Shown: positions 46,885-56,385, counted from the stretch's first letter. The stretch is DNA of 64,000 bases from Qipengyuania algicida (GCF_009828025.1 NZ_WTYA01000003.1:62001-126000); one strand, 5' to 3'. The notes: generated by a model not told the origin, from the sequence alone. A program made the numbers and translations.

Positions 46885-47976
46885 ATGACAATATTGGGCC
46901 GCAAATATGGACGCCGCTCGGTTGCGCTCGGCCTGGGGCTGGGCGCGGGTGCATTCGGACTACTTGGCGGCGTTCCGGCTGTCGCAGGGAGCATCGGAAA
47001 GGCGGACAGCGACGAGGCGCTGCTGGCACCAGTCAATCCAGAACTGCGCAAATACGCCAGGCCGATGCTCGCGTGGCGCAAGGGGCCTCCCCTCTCACAA
47101 ACCTACCAAGCGATCCGCGAGCAGACGCAAAGCGCGATGCCTGCGCCTCTTCCCGATATCCCGGTATCGACCCAGGTTATCGAGGTGCAGGGCGGGCTTC
47201 CCGCAGTCACAGCCTATGTCATCAACGCCGGCGGCAAAAATCGTCCAGCCATTCTGCACACGCATGGCGGCGGGTTCGTGCTGGGAAGCGCAAAGTCGGA
47301 AATTCCGGCCAAACAGGCGATGGCCAGGGATTTAGACTGTGTCATCGTCACAGTGGACTACAGCCTCGCCCCCGAAGCGACCTATGCAGTCTCGGCCGAG
47401 CAGAACTACGCGGCGCTCAAATGGCTTTATCATCAAGCATCCGAACTCGGTGTCGATCCGCAGCGGATCGCAGTCATGGGAGAGAGCGCAGGCGGTGGGC
47501 ACGCCGCACTGCTGGCGATCACCGCCCGCGATCGCGGGGAGGTGCCGGTCGCGTTCCAATGCCTCATCTATCCCATGCTCGACGACCGCACCGGCAGCAC
47601 CCGAATTCCGCCCAAGCCGATCGGCGAATTGTCCTGGGATGCGCCTTCCAACCGTTTCGGTTGGCGGTCGTTTCTTGGCCAGGCTCCAGGCGGGGCGTCG
47701 GTGCCGGTTTGCGCCGTTCCCGCGCGGACCAGAAGTTTGGCGGGCCTGCCGCCAGCATTCATCGGTGTGGGATCGATCGATCTGTTCGTTGACGAGGATG
47801 TCACCTATGCTAGGCGGCTCATCGATTCAGGGATAGAAACCGGGCTGCATGTGGTGCCCGGCGCATTTCATGGATTCGACGGAGCCGCGCCGGAAACGTC
47901 GGTAGCCAAGCAATTCACCGCAGCAAAATTGAACGCGCTGCGGCGCGCGTTTGCCGCGCCGATTGCGTCCGATTGA
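46885..47976 (+). CDS. Exported alpha/beta-hydrolase (HSL-type esterase)
   Basis: A 363-residue esterase of the hormone-sensitive-lipase family. The oxyanion motif HGGGF, the nucleophile elbow GESAGGGHAALLA, DLFVDEDVTYARRL and the catalytic histidine in GAFHGFDG are present. The N-terminus has a twin arginine followed by a glycine-rich hydrophobic stretch (YGRRSVALGLGLGAGAFGLLGGVPAVAG), suggesting Tat rather than Sec export. ATG 46885 follows GAGGGAGTGACGACAG. It diverges from GH9; the 154-base gap contains the LacI-type operator, which could affect both. Its substrate may be acyl groups on the glycan, but that is inference. Confidence 0.82.
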   Translation: MTILGRKYGRRSVALGLGLGAGAFGLLGGVPAVAGSIGKADSDEALLAPVNPELRKYARPMLAWRKGPPLSQTYQAIREQTQSAMPAPLPDIPVSTQVIEVQGGLPAVTAYVINAGGKNRPAILHTHGGGFVLGSAKSEIPAKQAMARDLDCVIVTVDYSLAPEATYAVSAEQNYAALKWLYHQASELGVDPQRIAVMGESAGGGHAALLAITARDRGEVPVAFQCLIYPMLDDRTGSTRIPPKPIGELSWDAPSNRFGWRSFLGQAPGGASVPVCAVPARTRSLAGLPPAFIGVGSIDLFVDEDVTYARRLIDSGIETGLHVVPGAFHGFDGAAPETSVAKQFTAAKLNALRRAFAAPIASD

Positions 47977-48003
47977 TCGGTCTACACAGCTTCGCGCGGT
48001 ATT

Positions 48004-48029
48004 ACCGCCTCGCCAAGTGCAGAGGCGGT
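48004..48029. terminator. Hairpin between esterase and GH3 genes
   Basis: ACCGCCTC / GAGGCGGT, a perfect 8-bp stem with a 10-base loop, between the convergent stops at 47976 and 48031. There is no T-run, so termination is plausible rather than certain. Confidence 0.45.
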
Positions 48030-48030
48030 C

Positions 48031-50760
48031 CTATTCCGGCAGACGGAACACCTCGCTGGTCGCGAAGCTGGACGTCTGGACCGGAACATCGGTTCCCGGC
48101 TGCCCCGAACCGACACTGACCTCGTACCGCCCGGCCATTACTTCGCGCTGTCCATCAGGGGTGACCGCGCTCAGATCGCGCGGGCTCAGGGAAAAGCTGA
48201 TCCGCTTCGCTTCACCCGGTTGCAAATGTACCCGCTGGAACCCGCGCAGGGCAATGTTCGGTGCGCCCGGCTGATTGGGAAAGCGCAGATAAAGCTGGGC
48301 CACTTCATCACCTGCACGCTGCCCAGTGTTGCGCAGTTGCGTCGTCACCCGAAGGCCATGTTCCGCCCCACCTGCGGCTGGTTCGATCGACAGCGGACCA
48401 TAGGAAAAACTCGTGTAGCTGAGGCCGTAGCCAAACGGATAGACCGGTTTGCCGGTAAAATAGCGATATGTCCGGCCCTTCATGCGGTAATCGTCGAACG
48501 GCGGCAGATCGGCCACGCTGCGATAGAATGTCAGCGGCAGGCGACCGGCCGGATTGACCTTGCCCGACAGGACATGCGCGACTGCCAGACCGCCCGACTG
48601 CCCCGGATACCACGCTTCCAGAATGGCCGAGGCATTCTGCTTGGCCCAGGAAAGGTCCAGCGGACTTCCGTTCATCGTCACCACGATCAGCGGTTTGCCG
48701 GTCGCCTTCGCCGCCTCCAGCAAAGTCTGCTGATCGGCGGGTATATCGAGATTGGTCTTATCCCCGCCCTTGAAGCCCGGAACCTGAACAGGCGATTCCT
48801 CGGCCTCCAGATCGGACGTCAGCCCCACCACGGCGATTATTACATCCGCGTTCGCAGCGGCTTGCCGCATCGTGGCAACCGGATCGCTCGACACGCGCTT
48901 CCACGCCAGGCCGACACCGGCATCGCCCGTTTGGGCAACGCCGGTAATCTCGATCTTATATCGGTGCCCCTTCTCAAGCCTGATAGTCTTCATGGTCGGC
49001 AGGCTACCCCAGGGCGCGTTCGCCAGATCGACGAAAGGCTTGCCTTCAAAATGCATCGATCCACTCATGAAGCCCGACAGGCCCAGCCGGAATAGCCCGC
49101 TTTCCGGAGGCACCAGATAGCCGCTCCACACCACCCGATGATGGTCGGAGACTTGTGCAAGGTCGAGACTATGCCCCCCAACGCTTTCTTCGCGCCGGGT
49201 TACGACCGGGTCGTTGGCATAGGCCAAAGTCTTCTCGTAAGCGGCGCGCTGATCCGGAGTGAACGTAGCAGGCGCAGTGCCAATTGCGTTGTAATAGCGT
49301 GCGGTCAGGCCCGGCTTGCCGTCGGCTGTGCGCAACGCCGTCGCGGGTACAGGATCGCCATCCGTTACCGATTCGCCAAACGGGGCATAGCTGACCGAAA
49401 CCGATGGCAAGGCGTGGCGCAAGCCGTCGACCACCGAGATTGGCGGAGCTGAATATGGCGATGAATAATTGCCGCGCAGGACGCGGGTTGCATCGCCCAG
49501 GGGACCGATAACCGCAATGCGTTTGACCGATTTGGCCAGCGGAAGAATGCCGTTGTTCTTGAGCAGGACAAGACTCTCTTCTGCAGCCTTCAAAGCCAGT
49601 TCGCCGTGAGCAGCGGTGCCGACGTCGGCAATCGATGAGGAGGCCGTGCTGAGGGGACGCACACCCGGCAAGTCGCCATTGCGCAATCTTGCCGAAAACA
49701 GCCGTACCAGCGCACGGTCGACATCACCCACCGTGATCAGACCGCGATCAAGCGCTTCGCGATAGCGATCATCCAGACCAGCCGTATCGGACAGCGTCGC
49801 TGTGTTGCATTCGTTGTCGACACCATGACGAATAGCTGCGGTGACGGCGGTGGCCTGATCGGGCGCGTATTTGTGCGTGTCCGCAATGTCCTTGACCGCA
49901 TCGCAGTCGGATACGACGTAGCCTTGGAACCCCCATGCTCCGCGTAAATGATCGTCGAGCAGTTCGTTGCTGGCGCAAGCAGGCTGTCCGTCGATCCGGT
50001 TATAGGCGCACATGATCGAGCCCGCCTTTGCCTCGACGATCGCGGCACGGAATGCGGGCATGAAGGTGTCTTCCAGATCGTGCCGCGATACGAAGATATT
50101 GGCCTTGTGACGGGTTCCTTCCGGACCGCTATGCACGGCGAAATGCTTGGGTGTGGCAATCACATTGGGCAGGTCCGGATCGGGACCTTGAATCCCTTCG
50201 ATGAAGGCGACCCCCATGCGTGAGGTCAGAAATGGGTCCTCACCATAGGTTTCCTGTCCCCGTCCCCAGCGCGGATCGCGAAAGATGTTGATGTTGGGGG
50301 ACCAAGTGTCGAGCCCGGTCCCGATCCGTCCCATCCGCCCGGTCTTGCGGGCAAGCGCGTGGAGCCCACGCAGTTCGATGCTGATGTCGCCCGCCACCGA
50401 CTTGACCAGCGGCGCATCGAAGCTGGCACCCAGACCGATCGGTTCGGGAAAATTGGTCGTCGGCACCGTACCAAGTGCGCCGTGCAGGGATTCGGTCCAC
50501 CAATTGTAGGCCGGAATGCCAAGGCGCGGAATTGCCGGAGCCGTATTCAACAGTTGCTTCAGCTTCTCATCCAGCGTCATTTTCGCGACCAGCTGGGCGG
50601 CGAGTTGATCAGCGTGCGCGCGCACCGGCGCGACTGCCGCCGTGTTGTCGCTATCCCCGGGGGCCGTTGCCGACAGCGTATGCATCGGCCATGCCAGCGC
50701 CGATGCGACGACGAATGCTGAAGCCAGCAATTGTGTTCGCTGAAACCGGATTTTCTGCAC
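48031..50760 (-). CDS. Secreted GH3 glycosidase, beta-xylosidase/arabinofuranosidase type, with PA14-like insert
   Basis: A 909-residue enzyme with a signal-like N-terminus, a GH3 N-terminal barrel containing YNWWTESLHGAL and nucleophile D285 (VVSDCDAV), a PA14-like insert (about 460-600: GYLVPPESGLFRLGLSGF), the second GH3 domain, and a C-terminal fibronectin III-like domain. NWWTESLHG and SDCDAV are typical of the plant/Trichoderma beta-xylosidase group rather than plain beta-glucosidases. GTG 50760 is chosen because GAGAGGGTACGCA precedes it; the frame extends to TTG 50838 but would overlap the halogenase. It is the third gene of the receptor-halogenase-GH3 operon. Confidence 0.87.
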   Translation of the reverse strand: MQKIRFQRTQLLASAFVVASALAWPMHTLSATAPGDSDNTAAVAPVRAHADQLAAQLVAKMTLDEKLKQLLNTAPAIPRLGIPAYNWWTESLHGALGTVPTTNFPEPIGLGASFDAPLVKSVAGDISIELRGLHALARKTGRMGRIGTGLDTWSPNINIFRDPRWGRGQETYGEDPFLTSRMGVAFIEGIQGPDPDLPNVIATPKHFAVHSGPEGTRHKANIFVSRHDLEDTFMPAFRAAIVEAKAGSIMCAYNRIDGQPACASNELLDDHLRGAWGFQGYVVSDCDAVKDIADTHKYAPDQATAVTAAIRHGVDNECNTATLSDTAGLDDRYREALDRGLITVGDVDRALVRLFSARLRNGDLPGVRPLSTASSSIADVGTAAHGELALKAAEESLVLLKNNGILPLAKSVKRIAVIGPLGDATRVLRGNYSSPYSAPPISVVDGLRHALPSVSVSYAPFGESVTDGDPVPATALRTADGKPGLTARYYNAIGTAPATFTPDQRAAYEKTLAYANDPVVTRREESVGGHSLDLAQVSDHHRVVWSGYLVPPESGLFRLGLSGFMSGSMHFEGKPFVDLANAPWGSLPTMKTIRLEKGHRYKIEITGVAQTGDAGVGLAWKRVSSDPVATMRQAAANADVIIAVVGLTSDLEAEESPVQVPGFKGGDKTNLDIPADQQTLLEAAKATGKPLIVVTMNGSPLDLSWAKQNASAILEAWYPGQSGGLAVAHVLSGKVNPAGRLPLTFYRSVADLPPFDDYRMKGRTYRYFTGKPVYPFGYGLSYTSFSYGPLSIEPAAGGAEHGLRVTTQLRNTGQRAGDEVAQLYLRFPNQPGAPNIALRGFQRVHLQPGEAKRISFSLSPRDLSAVTPDGQREVMAGRYEVSVGSGQPGTDVPVQTSSFATSEVFRLPE

Positions 50761-50834
50761 TGCGTACCCTCTCGATCGTTCTGGCTTGCGCGCCAGACTT
50801 GCGCGGCCCTTGCCGACTGATGTGTGTGTTCGCG

Positions 50835-52376
50835 TCAAACCGGCTGAAGGCCGAAATCGACGATCTTTCGAATCAAATCCCTGTGGCGTGGCAATCCCGC
50901 TCGTAGCCGTTCTGTCTGAACCGCATTCTGCCGCAACTCGCTGTGCGCCTGACGTGTTTCGCCCGCCAGCATCGCAGGATCCACCCGGGTGCGAAATCCC
51001 ATGCCATAGAGCACGTATTGATAGCTGGCCGGCGGGAAGACCTCTTCCACCCGATCGAATTCGTCATGGAACCAGGGCGCCTGATATTCCCACAGCAGCA
51101 TCAGTTCCTGCAACCGGTCTGGGATCGATCCGGGACGAACATTGTCGCACCAGAAATCGCTGTCACGGCGCTGTGTGAGGACATAGTGCAGCTTCAGAAA
51201 GTCGATGATCCGGCCCCAACGGTAATCCGTGGTTGCGTTGAAGCGCTTGGAGATGACATCCATCACTTCGCGGCAGGCAGGCATCTGCTCTGCGATGAGC
51301 TTTGCCGAAAGCTCGATTAACACGATTGCCGACGCCTCGAGCGGTTCGAGAAAACCGGCGGCGAGCCCGATAGCGACGCAATTGCGCTTCCAGAAAGTCT
51401 CGCGCCTCCCGGCACGAATGGGGATTTTGCGGAACGATAGTTGGTCGCCCGACGGGCCGAGGTATGTCCGCAGCTCGCGCTCGGCATCATCGTCATCAAT
51501 GTGCCCGCTGGAATAGACATAGCCGATGCCGCGGCGGCTAGGCAGACCGATATCCCAGATCCAACCTGCTGATTGTGCAGTCGATATCGTCTGTGACGCT
51601 ATCGGCGAATCTTCGCTCTCATAAGGCATCTGAACCGCCAGAGCGGTATCGCAGAACAGGACGTCGTCGCATCCCTTGAACGGGACTCCCAGCGCTTCAC
51701 CGATAAGCAGGGCCTTGAAGCCGGTGCAGTCGACGAACAAGTCGCCTTCGATCTCACCTGCCTGTTCAGTCATGACCGAATGGATGTCGCCGTCCTCGGT
51801 CATCGCGACCTTCTGGACATCGGCAAGGACATGTCGAACGCCGAGCTTTTCAGTGCAATGACGCTGGAGGAAGGGAGCGAACTTGCCCGCATCGAGATGG
51901 TAGGCGTAATTGGCAAGCGCCTCGAACTCGGGCGTCGTCAGCGTCTTGGGCGCAAGCCCATCGTCGCAAATGCGCCCTTGGGGGCAGACCGCATCGCAGA
52001 AGCTGGTGCCATTGCCGCCCTCCAGCCAGTGCGGCACCAGATTGAGGCGGGAAAATCCCTGCGGCAGCATCAGCGGATGATAATAGGCATCGTCCGGGGC
52101 ACCGGTCGTCCAGCCCGCAAATTTCGCGCCCTGCTTGAAGGCCGCATCGCATTCACGGAAGAAATCGGTTTCCGATACGCCAATACGCGCAAGCGTTGTC
52201 CTCAGCGTAGGCCAGGTCCCCTCCCCCACGCCGATAATAGGAGTGTTCGGCGATTCGACAAGCGTCACGGAAAAACCGTGCGGCATCCGGCCCTTGTGCT
52301 TTGCCGCGATAATTCCGGCGGTCAGCCAACCGGCCGTCCCGCCGCCCACGATAACGATGCGCTTAACTGGTTTCAT
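50835..52376 (-). CDS. Flavin-dependent (tryptophan 7-halogenase family) halogenase
   Basis: A 513-residue FAD-dependent halogenase. The dinucleotide motif GGGTAGW is at residues 11-17, VGEGTWP at 50-56, the catalytic-lysine region FKQGAKFAGW at 80-89 (K81), and the WxWxIP region reads WIWDIG (272-277). NLVPHWLEGGNG, LFVDCTGF and FLEPLEASAI also fit. The family chlorinates or brominates tryptophan, indole or related aromatics using FADH2 from a separate reductase. Here the gene sits between a TonB receptor (65-base gap) and a GH3 gene (74-base gap) and has a weak ribosome site. Its role in glycan use is unknown. Confidence 0.85.
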   Translation of the reverse strand: MKPVKRIVIVGGGTAGWLTAGIIAAKHKGRMPHGFSVTLVESPNTPIIGVGEGTWPTLRTTLARIGVSETDFFRECDAAFKQGAKFAGWTTGAPDDAYYHPLMLPQGFSRLNLVPHWLEGGNGTSFCDAVCPQGRICDDGLAPKTLTTPEFEALANYAYHLDAGKFAPFLQRHCTEKLGVRHVLADVQKVAMTEDGDIHSVMTEQAGEIEGDLFVDCTGFKALLIGEALGVPFKGCDDVLFCDTALAVQMPYESEDSPIASQTISTAQSAGWIWDIGLPSRRGIGYVYSSGHIDDDDAERELRTYLGPSGDQLSFRKIPIRAGRRETFWKRNCVAIGLAAGFLEPLEASAIVLIELSAKLIAEQMPACREVMDVISKRFNATTDYRWGRIIDFLKLHYVLTQRRDSDFWCDNVRPGSIPDRLQELMLLWEYQAPWFHDEFDRVEEVFPPASYQYVLYGMGFRTRVDPAMLAGETRQAHSELRQNAVQTERLRAGLPRHRDLIRKIVDFGLQPV

Positions 52377-52395
52377 ACGAAATACCGGTCAGGTT

Positions 52396-52431
52396 GATGG
52401 GAGGATGCAGGATAGCCCACGTCCTCCCATC
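52396..52431 (-). terminator. Intercistronic hairpin between TonB receptor and halogenase genes
   Basis: GATGGGAGGA (52396-52405) pairs perfectly with TCCTCCCATC (52422-52431), starting 10 bases after the receptor stop. No T-run follows on the minus strand, so it more likely protects the receptor message or partly terminates transcription than ends it fully. Confidence 0.45.
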
Positions 52432-52441
52432 CTTCCACTTT

Positions 52442-55405
52442 CTAGAACCGGTACCGAACTCCGGCGGTAATCCGGCGTCCATAACCGTAGACGTCGAGCA
52501 GCTGGTTCGAAAACCGGCCATGCGTGCTCTGCGTCTCGTTAGTCAGATTGGTGACTTCCCCGAACACATTGATCGCAGGCGTAATCTGATAGCTTGTGCT
52601 GAGATCGATCTGCGTGCTCGCATTGACGAAGGTTGGTTCTGTCCCGAACTGGCTGGTGTTCTGCACCTGATTGAACTGGAGCAGATATTCGTCACGCCAG
52701 TTGACCGCGGCCCGGAACTCGAAACCATATTTGTCGAAGAAGCCGACGAAGTTGGCCGAATTGGCAAGCCCCGTAACGGCAAAACCGCTCTGCGATATGT
52801 CGTTTGGATCATAGGGCTTATTCGTATCGACGAATGTGGCGTTGGCGATGAAGCCGAAGCCACTGTCGCCGAAGGTGTGCTGCAAGGCAAGTTCGACACC
52901 ACGTACCGTCGCGTCGGGGCCGTTGACCTGTTGTGTCACGGCGAAGACAGCTGGCTGCCCGGTCGACGGATCGATCACTCCGTTAATCGTCTGCCTCGTA
53001 GTGCCGCCAATGATGAAATTGGAGACGTTCTTGAGGAAGAAGTCGACCGACAGATACGAGTTGCGCTGATAATACCATTCCGCCGCAAGGTCGAAGTTAT
53101 CCGACAGATACGGCATCAGATTGGGATTGCCCCCATTGGCCGTCAGCGCGTTGAGTCGCTGACCGGTCCCCACGTTCAACACCGGCGTCAGCAAGTTTAG
53201 CGTTGGCCGGGTGAGCGTCCGTGAAGCATCGAAGCGCAGGATCAAATTGTCGGTCAAACCCAGCTTCGCGTCCAGCGCAGGAAGCAAATAACTGTAGTTG
53301 TTCTTGTTGGTCACCATCGATTGCGGACCGAAGTTGACGGTTAGAAGAGTCGGATCGGTGTCGCTGGGAGTTATCGAAATCGGCAGCTGGCCGAGCCCAG
53401 TTGACGTGAGGTGAGTGTTCTCTTCCCTCACACCGGCGTTGAGCGTAAATGGCATATTGCCAATGTCAGCCGTAAAGCGTGCCTTGAAATAAAGCGCCCA
53501 GGTCTTCTCGTTGATATTCCGGAAGCTCCCGACGTCATTGGCAACATCGAATGTGCCGGTAAATGCAGTGCCGCAGCAGCTGTAGTTATAGCCAGGAATA
53601 TTGGTCGTTTGCGGATTGCCGAGGCTTGTCAGGTAAGCTTGATAAGCCGGACCGGAAAAATTGATCAAGGTTGGCGGCAACATCCCGCTGAAACCTGGAA
53701 TGAAGTTGTCGGTGCTTACCATACCTTGATAAAGGCTGGTCGGGATCGATACGCCACCGGAAGTACCCGAAGCCGGACCGTAGCCCGAATAGGCCTGCCA
53801 GAAGTTGTTGGCGAAGGTGTTTGCACTGCGGAACTCGAACGTGTCGTCGAGATATGAGCCGCCAATCCACAACGTGAGATTGTCACTACTCCACTTCGCC
53901 CCGAGTCGGCCCTGCTTCAGCACATCAGTGTTCTTATTGGCAATGTTGACTGTAACGTGTGAGCCAATAGCGGACGTGTCAGCCCAGCGGCTCGGGTCGC
54001 TGTTAACGCCGAAATTAGACAACGACGGGAAGCTGTTCTTGCTGTCTCCGTTGATCGAATATTCGAGGTCCGGCCCGATCCCGAAACCGTAGCCGATGTC
54101 GGCGTCCCGCTCGTTGACGCGCCCATCCGGGTTCAGCCAGCTCTTGGAATAGGAGCCGTCGGCCTCGATTTCGAGATTGTCGTTGACGTTCCATTTGATG
54201 TTGAGGCCGGTCTGGTTTGTCCGGCGCACGTTGCTCTGCGATCCGGCCGTAAAGTCGGTCTGCGAATTTGCCTGAGTGAAGTCGAGCGGCACACCGTTTT
54301 CGTCGAGCTTCACATTACGAAGCGAGCCCTGATTGAACCAGAAGCCAAAGCCGAAAGTGTCGGTGTTTACCCGTTGGTCGGAGAAATTGTCATCCAAGGT
54401 AACCAGAAGATTGTCCGACGGCTTCCATTGCAACGCGATTCGCGCATCTACGCGCTCGTCCTTCGTATAGGACTGCTGCGCGCCATATTGCTGCGGGAAG
54501 AAGCCGACCACATTTTGGCGGTTATTGGGATCTGCCCAGGCAGTCGAAGTTGAATCGCTAGTCGGCGAACATGTCGCTGCACTGGCATTCCCCGCCAATT
54601 GACAAGGCGCGTAATAGCCACCCGGGAAACCGTGGTTATAGACGTTGTTCGTCCGCGTATCATGGCGCGTGTAGATGACATCGGCCAAGATACCGAAAGT
54701 GTCGTCGGCAAAGGTATCGCTGAACAGCAGCCCGCCGGCAGGCACGATCTTCTTCGCGTAGTTCTGAGTCGACCCAGATGCAGTGGCGGCGATATGCAGT
54801 CCCGGCCGATCGAAAGGCTTGGGATAAGCGATATTGACTGTTGCCCCGATCGAATTGGAGCTCACTGCAACATCTGGAGTCTTGTAGACCTGCAAGGCAC
54901 CAATGAAGTCCGAACCGACCGTACTGAAGTCGATCGAACGTCCACCTGTTGCTGTCGAGAGCTTACGTCCATCGACCAAGGTCTCGTTGAAGTCTCCGCC
55001 AAAACCACGCACGGAAATACCATTGGCGTCGCCACGAACACCGTCGCGCTGGATCGAAATACCAGGAAGGCGCTGAAGCGATGCCGCCACGTTGGAATCG
55101 GGAAACTTGCCGATATCCTCGGACGAAATGACATCGATAATGCCCGACGCATTGCGCTTTTCATCGAGGTTCCGCTGTAGCGAACCACGGATGCCCGTAA
55201 CAATGATAACATTGTTTGGATCCGCTGTTGCAGTCGACGAGTCTGTCGTCGAAGTCGCCGCAGTTGAATTGTCCTGCGACGTCGACGCATCTTGGGCAAA
55301 TGCAGGCGAGGAGCCAACTAATGCCAGTGCGCTTGAAACGGTTAGAGCCAAAACGCTCTTTCGACGGCGCCAAGCCAACGACGAATGCCGATTAAAGCCA
55401 GTCAT
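52442..55405 (-). CDS. TonB-dependent receptor of the polysaccharide locus
   Basis: A 987-residue outer-membrane receptor with a Sec signal peptide (cleavage likely after A37, SPAFA|QD), a Ser/Thr/Asp-rich linker, a TonB-box-like NNVIIVTGIRGSL, a plug domain (about 85-210: IGKFPDSNVAASLQRLPGISIQRDG, ISVRGFG, GAT/VNIAYPKPFDRPG) and a beta-barrel ending in aromatic phenylalanine (GVRYRF). It belongs to the carbohydrate-type receptors of Caulobacter/Xanthomonas/sphingomonads and presumably imports oligosaccharides released by the neighbouring enzymes. ATG 55405 has GGGAGGATAG upstream. It is the first gene of the receptor-halogenase-GH3 operon, with a long leader of about 130 bases. Confidence 0.92.
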   Translation of the reverse strand: MTGFNRHSSLAWRRRKSVLALTVSSALALVGSSPAFAQDASTSQDNSTAATSTTDSSTATADPNNVIIVTGIRGSLQRNLDEKRNASGIIDVISSEDIGKFPDSNVAASLQRLPGISIQRDGVRGDANGISVRGFGGDFNETLVDGRKLSTATGGRSIDFSTVGSDFIGALQVYKTPDVAVSSNSIGATVNIAYPKPFDRPGLHIAATASGSTQNYAKKIVPAGGLLFSDTFADDTFGILADVIYTRHDTRTNNVYNHGFPGGYYAPCQLAGNASAATCSPTSDSTSTAWADPNNRQNVVGFFPQQYGAQQSYTKDERVDARIALQWKPSDNLLVTLDDNFSDQRVNTDTFGFGFWFNQGSLRNVKLDENGVPLDFTQANSQTDFTAGSQSNVRRTNQTGLNIKWNVNDNLEIEADGSYSKSWLNPDGRVNERDADIGYGFGIGPDLEYSINGDSKNSFPSLSNFGVNSDPSRWADTSAIGSHVTVNIANKNTDVLKQGRLGAKWSSDNLTLWIGGSYLDDTFEFRSANTFANNFWQAYSGYGPASGTSGGVSIPTSLYQGMVSTDNFIPGFSGMLPPTLINFSGPAYQAYLTSLGNPQTTNIPGYNYSCCGTAFTGTFDVANDVGSFRNINEKTWALYFKARFTADIGNMPFTLNAGVREENTHLTSTGLGQLPISITPSDTDPTLLTVNFGPQSMVTNKNNYSYLLPALDAKLGLTDNLILRFDASRTLTRPTLNLLTPVLNVGTGQRLNALTANGGNPNLMPYLSDNFDLAAEWYYQRNSYLSVDFFLKNVSNFIIGGTTRQTINGVIDPSTGQPAVFAVTQQVNGPDATVRGVELALQHTFGDSGFGFIANATFVDTNKPYDPNDISQSGFAVTGLANSANFVGFFDKYGFEFRAAVNWRDEYLLQFNQVQNTSQFGTEPTFVNASTQIDLSTSYQITPAINVFGEVTNLTNETQSTHGRFSNQLLDVYGYGRRITAGVRYRF

Positions 55406-55549
55406 TCTATCCTCCCATATTCACCGACCGATTTGATTCGGTTCGGTTGTCGTTTTCAGTTCGACTCATTCCGCGTCAGGGCAGTTGGTCAGCCGGACAC
55501 ACCAACAATTTGGCGACTGGCACCTGATCCTTGGACACGTTATAGTCGG

Positions 55550-55578
55550 ACAATAACATTGCATGGTAGCGCTATCAA
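55550..55578 (-). promoter_or_regulatory. Candidate promoter of the TonB receptor operon
   Basis: On the minus strand TTGATA (55573-55578) and TATTGT (55550-55555) are 17 bases apart. The -35 box lies within the LacI-type operator at 55564-55577, so repressor binding would exclude polymerase. Transcription would start about 55540. Confidence 0.4.
55564..55577. promoter_or_regulatory. LacI-type operator TGGTAGCGCTATCA between receptor and SapC genes
   Basis: Identical in all 14 bases, including its one asymmetric position, to the site at 46756-46769. It sits in the 293-base gap between the divergent receptor and SapC-family genes, 159 bases from the former start and 122 from the latter. Confidence 0.65.
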
Positions 55579-55698
55579 TAGGGATTTATCATCCTGGCTG
55601 AATAATGCCGCAACTTGGCCTGCATTCAGTCATCGGATAATCATCAAGCAGACGCTCGGCACCGGTCGTACGTGTTGCAGAAGCAACGGGAGTTAAAA

Positions 55699-56385
55699 GT
55701 GAAACTGGAAGCATTAGATTGCGAAACGCATGCAGAGCTGCGCCTGAGTCGCCGCGTGCCGGATATTCCTCATTTCGTGGAAATTGTTGCCAGCGAGTTC
55801 GTGTCCGCCGCCACATGTTGCCCGATTTTCTTCACCAAGAGTCCAGAAACCGGTGCGTTTTATGTCGGTGCCCTGTTTGGCTTCAAACCAGGCGAAAATC
55901 TAGTCGCCGCCGGCAACAGTGGACCTCCGGCATTTATCCCACTGGATCGACAGCGCGCCGGATTCTTCGTGTCGGGCGATCACATTGCCGTCGACCTTGA
56001 CGACCCGCGCCTATCCAGTTCGGAACAGTCTGCGGAACAGCTTTTCGATAGCGATGGACAGCCTGCCCCCGCCTTGAGACAGATTCAGCGTCAGCTGACA
56101 GCATTGGTCGAAGGTAAGCACGAAACTGATATATTTATCAATGATTTACTTAAACTTAAGCTGATCGAGCCAATCGACGTTTCGCTCCGTTTCGACGATG
56201 GAGAGCAGATGACGTTGGAGGGGCTTTATACCGTCAGCCTGGATGGGCTGGCAGAGATCGACGATGCCGACGCTCTGCGACTGTTCCGCAATGGTCATCT
56301 GCAACTGGCTTACGCGATCAACGCCTCTCTCAAGCAGGTCGCGGTGCTGGCCGAGAGGCGAAATCGACTTCTCGCCGAGATATGA
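55699..56385 (+). CDS. SapC-family protein
   Basis: A 228-residue cytoplasmic-looking protein of the family named SapC after a Campylobacter S-layer-associated protein. Conserved features are ASEFVSAATCCPIFFTKSPETGAFYVGALFGFKPGENL, the proline-rich PPAFIPLDRQRAGFFV, LFDSDGQPAPALRQIQRQL, and the EPIDVSLRFDDGEQMTLEGLYTVS module. No catalytic motif is visible. In sphingomonads, caulobacters and xanthomonads such genes accompany TonB receptors, cupin-8 proteins and halogenases; the function is unknown. The GTG start at 55699 follows GGGAGTTAAAA. The ATGA overlap couples it to the next gene. Confidence 0.8.
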   Translation: MKLEALDCETHAELRLSRRVPDIPHFVEIVASEFVSAATCCPIFFTKSPETGAFYVGALFGFKPGENLVAAGNSGPPAFIPLDRQRAGFFVSGDHIAVDLDDPRLSSSEQSAEQLFDSDGQPAPALRQIQRQLTALVEGKHETDIFINDLLKLKLIEPIDVSLRFDDGEQMTLEGLYTVSLDGLAEIDDADALRLFRNGHLQLAYAINASLKQVAVLAERRNRLLAEI

